From Microcoleus vaginatus PCC 9802 (lineage in GTDB: Bacteria; Cyanobacteriota; Cyanobacteriia; Cyanobacteriales; Microcoleaceae), in the NCBI GenBank assembly GCA_022701275.1, contig CP031740.1:3359001-3423000 (forward strand): a DNA stretch of 64,000 nt, read 5' to 3'. Of this stretch, positions 27,778-39,395 are shown piece by piece. The stretch's first letter is position 1, and each line of letters opens with the position of its first letter. The translations under genes and the position numbers were made by a program. The notes under the pieces are model-generated. The model was given only the letters and a program-made list of their open reading frames with translations, searched no databases and had not been told where the DNA came from.

Positions 27778-30700
27778 CTACAAACCAGGTCGCCCAATTA
27801 CTGTAAAATCCTGTTGAGTGATGAGATTAGGTGGTACGCCGTTGATGGTAGCTAAGATTTGATCTGTGTTGGCAATTTTGATAAAAGTTGTAGTGTTTTC
27901 TTCAGCTATGCTGAGTCGATCGACCGTTAACCCTCCCGTCAAAATTAATAAATCTTCACCTTGCGTAAAATCAGCGACTACATCGCGGCCTTCTCCCGCA
28001 GCCAAGAAAAAGTAATCGCGCCCGCTTCCTCCTTGCAGCGTATCGTTTCCGAAGTCTCCCATCAACCAGTCGTCGCCCATTCCCCCAATCAAAGTATCAT
28101 CACCCTTACCGCCGTAGAGAGTATCGCTACCGTCACCGCCGCACAATTGATCGGCATCTTGATTACCAAAAATTAAATCATTGCCGCTACCGCCACACAA
28201 ATAATCTTTTTGACTGCTAGCATCCGTGGCGATATTGTCAATATCTCCGAAAATCGTATCCTCGCCTTCGCCGCCGCAGATGCTGTCATTTCCCAAATCT
28301 CCAAACAGCAAATCATTGCCAGAATTGCCGCAAATTATATCCTTATTTTTGCCGCCATGTAAGGTATCATTGTCCTTGCCGCCGCTTAGAGTATCTTCGC
28401 TTTCTTGTCCGTACAAAACGTCGTTGCCGTTATTGCCAAAAAGCAAATCTTTTCCTGTCAAGTCACCGTCAGACGCATCAGAAGTGCCGCCAATTAAACT
28501 GTCATTACCTTCATCGCCAAGTAGGGTATCGTTGCCTGTGTCGCCCCAAACTACGTCATTATCTTTGCCTGCGATCGCCACATCCTGATCTTTACCCGCA
28601 TAAATAATGTCATTCCCAGCGTGGCCGACGAGATAGTCGTTATTTTCGTTGCCAAATATAGTGTCGCTGTCTGCATCCGCGCCAACAGTAACTGGGCTCG
28701 CAAGGCCACCGTAAATATTGTCGTTGCCGAGAAAGCCATTTAGCCAGTCGCTGCCGTTGAAACCGTTAATGATGTCATTAATATCGCTGCCGGTTAGAGT
28801 ATCTTTACCGTCAGTACCGTTGAGGACATTTTCAGGGATATTCGGGCCGGGAATGGAAGTGCGATCGGGTAAAGTGATTCGATCACACATACAGTCTTCG
28901 GAAGCAGCAGGAATTAGCGCAGGTTCCGGGGTTTCGGTTGATGGAGAGGTGGTTTCGGCGATCGCATTCTGATTGGCGATCGGCGTTTCCCACGGTTTAG
29001 CCGTTGGAATTGGAGTTTCTCCAGATGTCGGAGTCGGAGTCGGAATTGGTGTCGGAGTATCCGCAGGCGTCGGAGTCAGTGTCGGAATTGGAGTTTCCGC
29101 AGGCGTCGGAGTCGGAATTGGTGTCGGAGTTGGAATTTCAGCAGGCGTCGGAGTCGGATTGGCGATCGGCGTTTCCCACGGTTTAGCCGTTGGAATTGGA
29201 GTTTCTCCAGATGTCGGAGTCGGAGTCGGAATTGGTGTCGGAGTATCCGCAGGCGTCGGAGTCAGTGTCGGAATTGGAGTTTCCGCAGGCGTCGGAGTCG
29301 GAATTGGTGTCGGAGTTGGAATTTCAGCAGGCGTCGGAGTCGGAGTCGGAATTGGTGTCGGAGTATCCGCAGGCGTTGGAGTCAGTGTCGGAATTGGAGT
29401 TTCCCCAGGCGTCGGAGTCGGAATTGGTGTCGGAGTTGGAATTTCAGCAGGCGTCGGAGTCGGAGTCGGAATTGGCGTCGGAGTCGGAATTTCCGCAGGC
29501 GTTGGACTCGGAATTGGCGTCGGAGTTGGAATTTCCGCAGGCGTCGGAGTCAGTGTCGGAATTGGAGTTTCCGGAGGTGTCGGAGTTGGCGTCGGAGTTG
29601 GAATTTCCGCAGGCGTCGGAGTCAGTGTCGGAATTGGAGTTTCCGCAAGCGTCGGAGTCGGAATTGGCGTCGGTGTCGGAATTGGGGTTTCCGCAGGTGT
29701 CGGAGTCGGAATTGGCGTCGGTGTCGGAATTGGAATTTCCGCAAGCGTCGGAGTCGGAATTGGAGTTTCTGCAGGCGTTGGAGTCGGTGTCGGAGTCGGT
29801 GTCGGAATTGGAGTTTCCGCAGGCGTTGGAGTCGGTATCGGAGTCGGTGTCGGAATTGGAGTTTCCGCAGGCGTCGGAGTCGGAGTTGGGGTTTCCGCAG
29901 GTGTCGGAGTCGGAGTTGTATCTACAATAGTCAAAACAGCACTATAAATCGCTCCTAAATCGGCTCCGTTAGTGGGATTGTTCAGAGTTAAATTAACAGT
30001 TTCATCCTCTTCTATTTCTGAATCATCAAGAATTGGAATCGTGAAAGTTTGAGTAGTTTCGCCAATGCCAAAATTTAATGTTCCCGATGTCGGGTTATAG
30101 TCACTACCAGCATTAGTAGTGCCATTAGTTGTAGTGTAACTGACAGCAGCAGCCACATTAGTAGCATCAGTGCGAGTAACGGTAATTGTGGCAAATTGAC
30201 CGTTTTCATTAACGCTATACGTGGCGTTACTGAAGTTAAATGTGCCTGGATTGGTGAGGTTGATAATGAACGCTTGGGTGTCAGAAGTATCGAGCCCTTC
30301 GTTATCTATACCGCCATTATCTCTCAGGTTGAGAGTGATATTAGCACTGCCGATCGCCCCCGGCACCGGTGTAAAGGTTAGCGTCCCCAGCGAGTCGATC
30401 GCCGGTGGTACACTAAACAAAGCAGCATTATCATTCCCTACCACTTGAAAAGCCACAGTTTGTCCCGATTCGTTTGCCGGGCCTGGAGAAATGGCAGTCG
30501 CCCATCCGGGGATGGTTTGTGGCCCCGAATTGCTGCTGAGAGTGCGATCGACTCCTTTGACAAACGAAGGTGCATCGTTGACGGGATTAACTGCGATCGA
30601 ACTTGTTAAACTATTAGTGCTAAACGGCGTTGTTCCACCAGTAACTGAAGCATTGACGCCCGCAGTACCGTTACCCACTCCGTTACTTCCATCCCACGCC

Positions 30701-32328
30701 CGAAAAGTAATTGTTGGTTCGCTTCCAGGGGTACTGTAATAGTCTGGGTTGGGTACAAAGCGAACTTTCGCAGGCGTTTGCAGGGAAACCCGCGTCAGGT
30801 TGATGTTAGCTTGGGCTGAGGTAGTGCCGTCACCGAGGAATAGAAAATTAGGAGTTTCGTAAGGATCGGTCTGGTCACTATATCCTGAATAATCGCGCAG
30901 TGGGCCGGTCAGTATGACATCGCTGCCATTGGAAAGAAAGTAATTGTCACCTTGAACTCTGAGAGTGTAGTTAGTAGCAATATTGGTGTTATAAGCAACA
31001 TTCTCTGCTGCAACAAATAAGCCCTTGGTTTGTGCGCCTGGGTTGGGAGTAATGCCGTCGCCTTGTGCAAAGATATTGCCAGAAGTTGCAGATAGCTGCT
31101 GAAAACCGATTTCAATGGCTTTGCGATCGCTAGTAACGGCAACAATGCTAAAACCAGCTTGATTTTGATTATTACGGGATTCCGAGATAATTTGTAGATT
31201 AAAAGACAAGCTAAAGCCTGTAGTGCGATCGAGCGGGGGAAATGACGGATTTAAAGAATTATTTGTATAGCCAGCATAAATGCTATTGGCAGCAGTGCTG
31301 TTTAAATTAACTCCATTACCGCTAAATATTTCTGAAGCAGTAGCGGTAGGATCGGTCTGATTTAAGTTCGTCAAAGACAGCCATTTTTGAGAACTAGGAG
31401 TGTTACCAAGTAAGCCATTATAAAGAGGAGTCGGACCGAGCACTGTTGCGGAACTTTCCGACACTGCACCAACATTTGTCCAAGTATTGCCGTTAGTTGA
31501 AAATTGCCAGTTACCATTAGTATTGTCTGCATCGGTGACTGCGACACCCAAAGGATCGCCATTAGCGTCACCGCCTAACTCGCTAGTGATGTTAAAAATA
31601 CTAAAGCCTGTGTTAGCTGCGTTGGCTATGTCTTCATTAATTGGGAGCAGAGTATTAAAATTAGAATTTGCCAAAGTTGGAGCGCTGTTAACCTGCGGGT
31701 TGCGGAGGCTGTTAATATAAATAGTGTTAATTCCGCCGTTGGGCAAACCCAAGGAACCAGGATTATCTACAGCATAATTAGCAGTTTTGTTCACGCCGCC
31801 AAGAGCGCTGGAAAACTCGACAATACCCCCGTTGCTTGGTGCTATAATTTGCACCTTAGCTGCACTGCCGAATGCTCCGTGGGTTCCCGATGTCCTCCAG
31901 GCGATCGAATCTACTGTATCGGTAGTTGTAGTGCTAGCATTATCAACATAAACAACATCTGAAGCCGCGAAATCCCCATGAAAATTTCCGACTGGGAGCA
32001 GCTTTGTCAAAAATCCACCTTGGGGACTCAATCTAATGTTCCAATCGTTATTTGTTCCCGACGGTATGGGGTTGTAGGCAATCTCTTGATTAACAGGCGA
32101 ACCGCCGATCGTAAGTATTGTTCCTGCTTTAAACACAGGAGCAATACTTGCCATATTAGTAAATCGATAAGCTGAATATTTAGCTGCTGTTGGCTCAGTT
32201 GAGTCGCCTACAAAATAGCTCTGAAGCTGAGTTGCACTTACATCTTCTGTGAGCAGTAACTCTACATACTCGTTGCCTGTAATGTTTCCCGTAGCGCGCC
32301 GGAATTCGTTAATAATTATCTGTCCCAT
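27778..32328 (-). CDS. giant surface protein: lamin-tail-like, shared lectin-like module, Calx-beta, Pro-Thr linker, RTX
   Basis: A 1516-residue modular protein. The N-terminus ([12 protein letters not shown]... EYVELLL) resembles a lamin-tail domain. Residues about 300-520 form a lectin-like module shared with the neighbouring giant protein ([34 protein letters not shown]). A cadherin/Ig-like part follows, then a Calx-beta domain (about 696-800). Residues about 801-1118 are a [15 protein letters not shown] linker with a 186-base internal duplication. Residues about 1166-1452 are GGxGxDxLx RTX repeats expected to bind Ca2+. There is no signal peptide, so type I secretion by the C-terminal region is inferred. 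A surface layer, adhesion or gliding role is likely. No T1SS genes lie nearby. Confidence 0.87.
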   Translation of the reverse strand: MGQIIINEFRRATGNITGNEYVELLLTEDVSATQLQSYFVGDSTEPTAAKYSAYRFTNMASIAPVFKAGTILTIGGSPVNQEIAYNPIPSGTNNDWNIRLSPQGGFLTKLLPVGNFHGDFAASDVVYVDNASTTTTDTVDSIAWRTSGTHGAFGSAAKVQIIAPSNGGIVEFSSALGGVNKTANYAVDNPGSLGLPNGGINTIYINSLRNPQVNSAPTLANSNFNTLLPINEDIANAANTGFSIFNITSELGGDANGDPLGVAVTDADNTNGNWQFSTNGNTWTNVGAVSESSATVLGPTPLYNGLLGNTPSSQKWLSLTNLNQTDPTATASEIFSGNGVNLNSTAANSIYAGYTNNSLNPSFPPLDRTTGFSLSFNLQIISESRNNQNQAGFSIVAVTSDRKAIEIGFQQLSATSGNIFAQGDGITPNPGAQTKGLFVAAENVAYNTNIATNYTLRVQGDNYFLSNGSDVILTGPLRDYSGYSDQTDPYETPNFLFLGDGTTSAQANINLTRVSLQTPAKVRFVPNPDYYSTPGSEPTITFRAWDGSNGVGNGTAGVNASVTGGTTPFSTNSLTSSIAVNPVNDAPSFVKGVDRTLSSNSGPQTIPGWATAISPGPANESGQTVAFQVVGNDNAALFSVPPAIDSLGTLTFTPVPGAIGSANITLNLRDNGGIDNEGLDTSDTQAFIINLTNPGTFNFSNATYSVNENGQFATITVTRTDATNVAAAVSYTTTNGTTNAGSDYNPTSGTLNFGIGETTQTFTIPILDDSEIEEDETVNLTLNNPTNGADLGAIYSAVLTIVDTTPTPTPAETPTPTPTPAETPIPTPTPIPTPTPAETPIPTPTPTPTPTPAETPIPTPTLAEIPIPTPTPIPTPTPAETPIPTPTPIPTPTLAETPIPTLTPTPAEIPTPTPTPTPPETPIPTLTPTPAEIPTPTPIPSPTPAEIPTPTPIPTPTPTPAEIPTPTPIPTPTPGETPIPTLTPTPADTPTPIPTPTPTPAEIPTPTPIPTPTPAETPIPTLTPTPADTPTPIPTPTPTSGETPIPTAKPWETPIANPTPTPAEIPTPTPIPTPTPAETPIPTLTPTPADTPTPIPTPTPTSGETPIPTAKPWETPIANQNAIAETTSPSTETPEPALIPAASEDCMCDRITLPDRTSIPGPNIPENVLNGTDGKDTLTGSDINDIINGFNGSDWLNGFLGNDNIYGGLASPVTVGADADSDTIFGNENNDYLVGHAGNDIIYAGKDQDVAIAGKDNDVVWGDTGNDTLLGDEGNDSLIGGTSDASDGDLTGKDLLFGNNGNDVLYGQESEDTLSGGKDNDTLHGGKNKDIICGNSGNDLLFGDLGNDSICGGEGEDTIFGDIDNIATDASSQKDYLCGGSGNDLIFGNQDADQLCGGDGSDTLYGGKGDDTLIGGMGDDWLMGDFGNDTLQGGSGRDYFFLAAGEGRDVVADFTQGEDLLILTGGLTVDRLSIAEENTTTFIKIANTDQILATINGVPPNLITQQDFTVIGRPGL
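28972..29343 (-). repeat. 186-base tandem duplication in the Pro-Thr linker
   Basis: The segments 28972-29157 and 29158-29343 are almost identical and both start ATTGGCGATCGGCGTTTCCC. They sit inside a longer tract (to about 29930) of short GTCGGAGT-type repeats that encodes the Pro-Thr linker. The period is a multiple of three, so the frame is kept. Confidence 0.88.
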
Positions 32329-32721
32329 CTAGATGCACCGAAATTTGAGATGATTATGTATTAGCTATCAACTAATGTCAATTTTTTTAATGTAAAAAAA
32401 TTGTTACTTACGTAAATACACTGTCAGTAGTTTGTCCGTACAGTGGCTTGTTTAAGTCATTTTTATTACTAAAATAATATCTGGAGTTCTGAGTAGTGTC
32501 AAGCAAAAGCTTGGATTATTGTCGATCGCACTCCTAGACACAAAAAGTGATTTGATATCAATTCCGGTTGCACGAGCGAGATGATTGTTGACTGTTGGCT
32601 AAAATTATGCTTTCGGGACAAGTGACTGTTTGGACATTGGAACAATACCCATGCAACCGGAAACGATATGATTGGACACACTACTAATAGCGGTAAGCAG
32701 GGCGTTTCCCTCTCTACATAA
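32329..32721. other. upstream region of the 1516-residue gene
   Basis: This AT-rich region must hold the promoter of the gene starting at 32328. No RNA gene or ORF with support is present. A small GTTGACTGTTGGCT heptamer-like patch lies near 32587. Confidence 0.45.
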
Positions 32722-32754
32722 TTAACTAAGGTGCGGAGTACCTACCTTAGTTAA
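32722..32754 (-). terminator. hairpin downstream of the 1476-residue gene
   Basis: TTAACTAAGGT (32722-32732) pairs exactly with ACCTTAGTTAA (32744-32754) around an 11-base loop. It lies 12 bases beyond the stop codon of the 1476-residue gene, so the two giant genes are probably transcribed separately. Confidence 0.6.
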
Positions 32755-32765
32755 CTAATTTCTGC

Positions 32766-35700
32766 TTACCCGAAGATGGTAAAATCATTCACACCGAGCG
32801 CACTAGCTTGCACTCCATTCAAAGCAGCCAACAGTTGACCGTTCTCACCAATCCTGATGAAAGCTGCATTAGCGTTTTGGGTAATACTAAGTTGAGCAAA
32901 AGTTAGACCGCCCCCTAACACCAACAAATCTTCACCTTTTGTGAAATCAGTAATTTGATCGGGGCCGGAACCTGCTGTTAAAACAAAGCGATCGCGCCCA
33001 ATGCCGCCGCTGAGAATATCATTACCCAAACCCCCTATCAGACAATCGTCGCCTTTACCGCCGTAGAGAGTATCGTTGCCCTCCTCGCCGCATAGCTTGT
33101 CACTACCGCCGTTGCCAAACATCAAATCATTGCCTGCACCACCGCACAGGGAATCTGGATCGGCGTTAAAGTCGATCGCACTGTCTCCTAAAATAGTATC
33201 GTCCCCGTCGCCACCACAAATGCTATCACTGCCGCGATCGCCCAACAGCAGATCGTTGCCCGTACCCCCCACCACAACGTCATTGCCCTTGCCGCCGTAA
33301 ACAGTATCATTGCCCTCGCCGCCGCTTAGAGTGTCCGCAGCATCTCCCCCATTCAAGAAGTCGTTGCCAGCACCGCCAAACAGCAAATCGCGTCCATTCG
33401 AGTCAGGGCTAGACGGGTCAAAACTGCCTCCAAACAAGCTGTCGTTACCCTGATCCCCAACCAGAGTGTCATTGCCTTTGTCGCCCCAAATCAAGTCATC
33501 GTCTTTGCCGCCGATCGCCACATCATCGCCCTTACCCCCGAAAATGAGATCGTTGCCCGCATCGCCGTTGAGGTAGTCATTGCCATTGCCGCCAAACAGC
33601 ACGTCATTGTCTGTATCCGGGCCAAGGGGGATATTGCTGGGCCGTCCTCCGTAAATATTGTCGTTGCCTTGTTCGCCCAGCAGAATGTCGTCGCCGTTGA
33701 AACCGCTGATAACGTCGTTGAGATTGCTGCCGGTGAGGAAGTCGCTGCCGTCAGTGCCATTGAAAGTGCGATCGACAGAATTCGGGCCCGGAATCGAACC
33801 GATCGCGGGTAGGGTAATCTGTTGGCAAATGCAATCGGCATCGCCGCCGCCAACCCTGTCAGAGTCAACAGGAGTTCCCGCAGGAGTCGGAGTTCCTGTC
33901 GGAGTTGGAGTTCCCGTCGGAGTTGGAGTTCCCGTCGGAGTTGGAGTTTCCGTGGGAGTCGGAGTTCCCGCAGGAGTCGGAGTTCCCGTGGGAGTCGGAG
34001 TTTCTGTGGGAGTCGGCGTCGGAGTTTCCGTAGGAGTCGGAGTTGGAGTTGCCGTGGGCGTCGGCGTCGGAGTTTCCGTGGGAGTCGGAGTTCCTGCAGG
34101 AGTCGGTGTCGGAGTCGGAGTTTCCGTGGGAGTCGGAGTTTCCGTGGGAGTCGGAGTTCCCGTGGGAGTCGGCGTTGGAGTTTCCGTGGGAGTTGGAGTC
34201 GGCGTCGGAGTCGGAGTTGGAGTTTCCGTTGGAGTCGGAGTTTCCGTGGGCGTCGGCGTCGGAGTTTCCGTGGGAGTCGGAGTTGGAGTTTCCGTGGGCG
34301 TCGGCGTCGGAGTTTCCGTGGGCGTCGGCGTCGGAGTTTCCGTGGGAGTCGGCGTCGGAGTTTCCGTGGGAGTCGGCGTCGGAGTTTCCGTGGGAGTCGG
34401 CGTCGGAGTTTCCGTGGGAGTCGGCGTCGGAGTTCCCGTGGGAGTCGGCGTCGGAGTTCCCGTGGGAGTCGCCGTCGGAGTTTCCGTGGGCGTCGGCGTC
34501 GGAGTTTCCGTGGGAGTCGGCGTCGGAGTTTCCGTGGGAGTCGGCGTCGGAGTTTCCGTGGGCGTCGGCGTCGGAGTTTCCGTGGGAGTCGGCGTCGGAG
34601 TTTCCGTGGGAGTCGGCGTCGGAGTTCCCGTGGGAGTCGGAGTCGGAGTTCCCGTGGGAGTCGGCGTCGGAGTTTCCGTGGGCGTCGGAGTTGGAGTCGG
34701 AGTCGGAGTTTCCGTGGGAGTCGGCGTCGGAGTTCCCGTGGGAGTCGGACTTGGAGTTTCCCTGGGCGTCGGAGTTGGAGGGTTATTTACAATAATGCTT
34801 GCCGTGACGATCGCAGAATCAGCTTTCCCGTCATTAGCTTTGTAGGTAAAAGAGTCTGTCCCTGCAAAACCAGCATTCGGAGTGTAACTGAAAGAACCGT
34901 TAGCGTTGAGGGCGATCGACCCTTGAGTCGGATTTGCCACCAAAATCGCAGTCAGCGGGTCATTTTCCCGGTCTGTATCGTTGATTAAGACTCCCAAACC
35001 CGTCACATTGAGGGGAGTATTAAAAGCAGTAGTATAGCTGTCAGAATTCGCCACAGGGGGGTTATTGTTGACGCTGACAGTCACGGTAGCCGGTTCAGAG
35101 CTAACTATTCCGTCGCTGACTGTGTAGGTAAAGGTGTCTGTTCCAGAAAAGCCGGCGTTAGGAGTATAAGTGAAAGAACCGTCTTTGTTGAGGGCGATCG
35201 ACCCTTGAGTCGGGTTGGCTGCCAATGCAGCAGTCAGCGTGTCCAAATCTGGGTCGGTGTCGTTTTCTAACACTCCGGGCACGGCAATGCTGAGGGCTTT
35301 TCCCGCACTGGTGCTGTAGGTGTCAGGATTTGCGGTTGGCAGATAGTTAGTAACGTTGATATTCACCGTGGCGGGGAGAGTTGCAGCGCCGTCGCTAACG
35401 CTGTAGGTGAAGGTATCTATGCCGGAAAAGCCGGCTTTGGGGGTATAAGTGAAGTCGCCACTTTTGTTGAATGCGATCGTACCGTTAGTCGGGCCTGTAA
35501 CTAAGGCTGCACTGAGCGTGTCCAAATCTGGGTCGGTGTCGTTTTCTAACACTCCGCGCACGGCAACGCTGAGAACTTTGTCGTGCAAGACGCTGTAGTT
35601 GTCAGCTTGTACGATCGGGGGAAAGTTAGTAACGTTGATATTCACCGTGGCGGGGAGAGTTGCAGCGCCGTCGCTAACGCTGTAGGTGAAGGTATCTATG

Positions 35701-37196
35701 CCGGAAAAGCCGACTTTGGGAGTATAAGTGAAGTCGCCACTTTTGTTGAATGCGATCGTACCGTTAGTCGGGCCTGTAACTAAGGCGGCACTCAGCGGGT
35801 CCAAATCTGGGTCGGTGTCGTTTTCTAACACTCCGCGCACGGGAACGCTGAGAACTTTGTCGTGCAAGACGCTGTAGTTGTCATTGACCGCCACCGGGAA
35901 GTTATTAACCGAGATGGGGCCGAGAGTAAAACTCGCGCTTGCTTGATCCGTGTTGTCGCCGAAAAATAGGAAGTTTGCCTGGCTGTAGGGATCGTAGGGT
36001 AAAGGCGGCTGACTGGCTTTTTCATCAAAAGCCGTGTAGTTGCGTAGCGGTTGATTTGTCAGGCCTGGTATTGCTGCGCCTCCAGCAAACAGGCTGTAAG
36101 TGCTGCCTTGAACCACCAGTTTGTAGTCGGTAGCATTGCTGATGTTAAAAGGTGCATTTTCCCCGCGAGTAAACAGAGTTGGGGATGCACCACCGTTTTG
36201 AGCAAAAATGCCTCCGTTGGCGCCGAGGTTGCCGTTGGTGAAACCCAGTTCAATGCCATTTTGAGCGTCGCTGCTAATGGCGATGATGCTGAAACCTGCC
36301 CAAGCGTCACTATTGCTGGTTTCCGCCGTAACTGCAACTCGAAAAGAAACGCTGTAACCGTTGGTGCGGTTGAGGGCCGGGAAAGTTGGGCTGATTGGAG
36401 TAAATGTTTCTGGCGTCGCTGGCGGACTTGGAGGAGTGTATTTGTAGTTGGTGTAGCCTGCATAGCCTGTAGTGTTATTGTTATTCGCGTTGGTAACCCT
36501 AGCAGTATTAATGCCCGTGTTTGGCGAGAACGCACCAGGGGCAAGGGAACCAGAACCGAATGGGAAAGGTAGAGGTAACTGTGCGTAACCTAATTGAGTA
36601 GCGCCTGATGCCCCGATACCGGGGGGCGAGCCGGCTGGAAAGTTACTTGTACCGTCGTAGAGGGTGACGCCGAAGGCAAATTGATAGGCGGCTCTTGTGG
36701 CTGGGTCGATCGCCAGCCCAGCCACAATCGCTCCCGTTGTATAATCTAGCAGCCAGTTTCCGCCTAAACGGCGACTGCCGATCGGCGATCTAGAAGCAGC
36801 AATTTTTGCCTTGGTTAGCTGACTCAGTTGCTGCACAAAGTTAGCGCCCTTCTCCCCCGCCGCTACATCACACCCATAAAGCAAAATCTCTCCACTGTCT
36901 GCCAGCGAACGCGACCAACGCTGCAAGTCTTTAGCATAAGTTTTTAAATTTGTGAAGTTTAGATGGATCGCCCCTAGCTGCAAACTCGCGGGGCGGCCGT
37001 GGGAGATGATATGAATGCTTTTAATATTGCTGCGACTCGCTAGCGCTGCCGTGATTTGTTCTACTCCATCCCGCGCCGCATCGAGGGTAATAACTTCTGT
37101 CCCCGCTGCGATGCCGTTGCGGAGAGTTTGGCGATCGGGAAGGGCAGAGTCGAGAAAGGCGATCGAACTAAATACTGAACTGATAAAATTTGGCAT
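32766..37196 (-). CDS. giant surface protein: DUF4347, shared lectin-like module, cadherin-like repeats, Pro-Thr linker, RTX
   Basis: A 1476-residue modular protein. Residues 1-165 are a DUF4347 domain ([37 protein letters not shown]), common at the N-terminus of giant cyanobacterial and marine RTX proteins. Residues about 185-425 match the lectin-like module of the neighbouring giant protein. Residues about 435-799 contain four cadherin/Ig-like repeats of about 93 residues ([29 protein letters not shown]). Residues about 802-1109 are a PTPTPTET linker, and about 1135-1415 are RTX repeats. Type I secretion and a Ca2+-dependent surface role are inferred. It is followed by a hairpin and then by the 1516-residue gene in the same direction. 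Confidence 0.88.
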   Translation of the reverse strand: MPNFISSVFSSIAFLDSALPDRQTLRNGIAAGTEVITLDAARDGVEQITAALASRSNIKSIHIISHGRPASLQLGAIHLNFTNLKTYAKDLQRWSRSLADSGEILLYGCDVAAGEKGANFVQQLSQLTKAKIAASRSPIGSRRLGGNWLLDYTTGAIVAGLAIDPATRAAYQFAFGVTLYDGTSNFPAGSPPGIGASGATQLGYAQLPLPFPFGSGSLAPGAFSPNTGINTARVTNANNNNTTGYAGYTNYKYTPPSPPATPETFTPISPTFPALNRTNGYSVSFRVAVTAETSNSDAWAGFSIIAISSDAQNGIELGFTNGNLGANGGIFAQNGGASPTLFTRGENAPFNISNATDYKLVVQGSTYSLFAGGAAIPGLTNQPLRNYTAFDEKASQPPLPYDPYSQANFLFFGDNTDQASASFTLGPISVNNFPVAVNDNYSVLHDKVLSVPVRGVLENDTDPDLDPLSAALVTGPTNGTIAFNKSGDFTYTPKVGFSGIDTFTYSVSDGAATLPATVNINVTNFPPIVQADNYSVLHDKVLSVAVRGVLENDTDPDLDTLSAALVTGPTNGTIAFNKSGDFTYTPKAGFSGIDTFTYSVSDGAATLPATVNINVTNYLPTANPDTYSTSAGKALSIAVPGVLENDTDPDLDTLTAALAANPTQGSIALNKDGSFTYTPNAGFSGTDTFTYTVSDGIVSSEPATVTVSVNNNPPVANSDSYTTAFNTPLNVTGLGVLINDTDRENDPLTAILVANPTQGSIALNANGSFSYTPNAGFAGTDSFTYKANDGKADSAIVTASIIVNNPPTPTPRETPSPTPTGTPTPTPTETPTPTPTPTPTETPTPTPTGTPTPTPTGTPTPTPTETPTPTPTETPTPTPTETPTPTPTETPTPTPTETPTPTPTETPTATPTGTPTPTPTGTPTPTPTETPTPTPTETPTPTPTETPTPTPTETPTPTPTETPTPTPTETPTPTPTETPTPTPTETPTPTETPTPTPTPTPTPTETPTPTPTGTPTPTETPTPTETPTPTPTPAGTPTPTETPTPTPTATPTPTPTETPTPTPTETPTPTGTPTPAGTPTPTETPTPTGTPTPTGTPTPTGTPTPAGTPVDSDRVGGGDADCICQQITLPAIGSIPGPNSVDRTFNGTDGSDFLTGSNLNDVISGFNGDDILLGEQGNDNIYGGRPSNIPLGPDTDNDVLFGGNGNDYLNGDAGNDLIFGGKGDDVAIGGKDDDLIWGDKGNDTLVGDQGNDSLFGGSFDPSSPDSNGRDLLFGGAGNDFLNGGDAADTLSGGEGNDTVYGGKGNDVVVGGTGNDLLLGDRGSDSICGGDGDDTILGDSAIDFNADPDSLCGGAGNDLMFGNGGSDKLCGEEGNDTLYGGKGDDCLIGGLGNDILSGGIGRDRFVLTAGSGPDQITDFTKGEDLLVLGGGLTFAQLSITQNANAAFIRIGENGQLLAALNGVQASALGVNDFTIFG
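33870..34780 (-). repeat. Pro-Thr-Glu linker microsatellite, 24-base period
   Basis: The tract consists mainly of 24-base units encoding PTPTPTET, with 18-base and other variants at the 5' and 3' parts. Units such as GGAGTTTCCGTGGGAGTCGG recur with only single-base changes. The same DNA is open on the plus strand, which creates long but meaningless Gly/Val-rich ORFs. Confidence 0.9.
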
Positions 37197-37409
37197 AATA
37201 CACCTTTGGTTAGATGACGGTAGGAAAATTAAGGCATATGCGGGAGCTTAGCAAATTTAAAGATTAAATGTCATCAGTAAAATTAAAAATCAAGACGAAT
37301 GATACTAATTTTCCGTGAACCTGCCTGCCACAGAGGCATCTTGATAGGGGCGGGTTAAGCCAATAATTCCTTTAAAAAACCGACAATTCCGGTACAAAAC
37401 CCGCCCTGG

Positions 37410-37833
37410 TCAAGGTTCGATCACCAAAAGTTCTTCAGCAACCCATCCTTTCTCAATTGCGAGTACAGCAGCTTGAGTGCGATCGCGCACTTCTAACTTT
37501 TGCAAAATCGCGTGCACATGAACCTGCACCGTACCCGGAGGAATGTACAATATTTGTGCAATTTCCTGATTGCTTTTCCTCCGCAAATAAAGCCAAGATT
37601 TTATGTTATCGTTTCGTCAGCGGATTTTCCAAAACTTCTGATTTTGACCCAAATTTCACAGCTTCAGGATTAGTAAAAACCGCCTGAATTTCCGCAGTTG
37701 CTGCCTTATACCACCACCAACCACGCGCTGCTATCGATCGAATTGCCAACACCACAGTTTCCGCCGCAATTGCCTTGAGGCAATATCCCTGAACTCCCGG
37801 TGAAATCAACCTTTGAATTATTAACGATTTTTG
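37410..37833 (-). pseudogene. decayed C-terminal half of a NarL-type response regulator
   Basis: This stretch matches the regulator at 21641-22333 from about residue 91 to its end. The receiver end (GVQGYCLKAIAAE) and a region matching the part before the HTH are in one frame, which stops at TAA 37606-37608 where the intact gene has GAA (Glu). A two-base deletion just after it shifts the frame. The HTH end then resumes with 63 bases (37455-37517) identical to 22226-22288, and the stop at 37410-37412 matches the gene end. The N-terminal half is missing. It is a truncated, non-functional duplicate of this regulator or of a close paralogue. Confidence 0.87.
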
Positions 37834-38222
37834 GGTAGTTGTAAATACACATAACCACCAAAAACAGACAAGTTTATGGCTAATATAGGTCGATTTGTAT
37901 CGAGGTATTCCGGATAATTATCACAGTAATGACGAACTATTTTTAACACTCGAATACTGAGGTAGAATAAAATTTTTATCTTAAGTGGAGTACAATTTTT
38001 CACATTTACTGCAGGCAAGTCTAATAGAGAGTTTAAATGAAAGTTCATCATTGTAACTGTAAATGTAAAGTGCTTAGGGGGTATCTAAAATTATGATTTT
38101 TATGAATTCAACGTCTGAATAATATGAATTGAGATGACAGTGCTCTAGTTATTTAATTGTAATTAGGCCGACAGATAGATGTCAATTTCAGATTAGCAGC
38201 TATTCAGGAGACTGCTGAAGCG
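37834..38222. other. intergenic region between two pseudogenes
   Basis: This AT-rich stretch has only short unsupported ORFs. It follows the broken start of the regulator fragment and precedes the decayed TPM gene. No repeat or RNA was recognised. Confidence 0.4.
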
Positions 38223-39286
38223 ATGCAGTTACAATTTAGCAACAAACAAATAATCTGGAGCAGTTTGCTGTGCTTTTAGGCAATGGCATTTCCCCTAACG
38301 AGCCAAGCTATAACAGTACAAGAAGTACCGAATCCGCGTCAAGTAAATAACACTTGGGTAACGGACAATGCAAAGATTCTCAGCGACAAGACCGAAACTC
38401 AGCTAAATCAAATGATTTCGGATTTAGAGGCAAAAAACGACTCAGAAATCGCTGTTGTGACAGTGCCTGATACTAAGCCATCGGCGACACCAAAAGCATT
38501 TGCTACAGAATTATTTAACTTGTGAGGGCTTGGCAAAAAAGGTAAAAATAACGGAGTGTTATTATTAATTTTTTCGGGGAACGCCGCGTTCAAATTGAAA
38601 CAGGTTCGAGCATTCAAAGCATTGTGCCGGATGCTAGAGCAGTAGGCATTATTGAAACCGAAATTACGCCCCGATTTAAACAGCAGGACTTGGACGGGGG
38701 CACATTAGCCGGGACAAAGGCGTTAGTAAATGTTTTACAAACTCCGACGGTAAATGCTCAATCTCAAACCACACTGCCTTTGGCTCCAATCGTACCATCT
38801 CAAGGGCTGAAACCGTCACCAATACCTAGTCAATCGCCAGTTATTAGTAATAGTACATCCACAGGTGAAGATTCATCGAATCTAATCTATGGCTTACTTG
38901 GGTTGTTATTCATAGCATTCATAGCATTTATACCTTGCTTCATTATCTTCAAGATATTTCGCAGCTTATTTTCTGGGAAATCTCCTTCCCCCTCCCACCG
39001 CCGTTATCGGCGCAATTACAGCAGTAACAATTGCAATTACAGCACTAACCGTCCGAATTACAGCAGTAACAGTCACAACTATTGCGGTGGGGCTGGCGAC
39101 TACAGCATTAACAGCATCGATTACAGTACCAGTAACGACTACAGCAGTAACCGTAACAGCGATGATTGCGGTGGCTACTACAGCACTAATAGCAGCGACT
39201 ACAGTATTAGCAGGAGTAGCAGTAGCGACTACAGCATTAGCAGTAGCGACTACAGCATTAGTGGGGGTGGCGGTGGGGATTGGTAA
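38223..39286 (+). pseudogene. TPM-domain (TLP18.3/Psb32-type) membrane protein, decayed
   Basis: The intact ancestor would be an exported TPM-domain protein, a family linked in phototrophs to photosystem II repair. Three lesions are visible. The signal peptide starting at 38223 has an in-frame TAG at 38277-38279. TGA at 38523-38525 replaces the conserved Trp of the FN-W-G-GKK motif. One G is missing in the GGGG run near 38578, after which the other frame restores IETEITPRFKQQDLDGGTLAGTKALV. A hydrophobic helix (about 38890-38970) follows, then a repetitive Tyr/Ser/Asn tail ending GGGGGDW, where the family has a Gly-rich end. Three independent hits make sequencing error alone unlikely. Confidence 0.85.
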
Positions 39287-39395
39287 TTCGGGGATGGAGG
39301 CAGAAAGCGAGTTTTTTTAACAGGAATTAGTCCCCCTGTGCGGGGACTTCGTTTGTGGAGTTGCGGTTTCAACTGCCCCACTCGCCAAGGGGTAG

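Noticed and set aside
28973..29947. 324-codon Gly/Val-rich plus-strand ORF
   Set aside because: It is the complement of the Pro-Thr linker of the minus-strand giant gene; the microsatellite-like DNA keeps several frames open.
33870..34780. Regular repeats that could suggest a CRISPR array
   Set aside because: There are no unique spacers; units are contiguous, coding and vary by single bases. The heptamer arrays were rejected for the same reason.
33658..34988. Overlapping plus-strand ORFs of about 390 codons rich in Gly/Val, Arg/Ser or Glu/Phe
   Set aside because: They are antisense shadows of the 24-base repeat tract and RTX region of the 1476-residue gene.
37457..37687. 76-codon plus-strand ORF
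   Set aside because: It is antisense to the decayed response-regulator fragment; the same shadow appears at 22083-22286 opposite the intact gene on the other strand.
39087..39320. 77-codon Ala/Thr/Val-rich plus-strand ORF
   Set aside because: It is an alternate frame of the repetitive tail of the TPM pseudogene.
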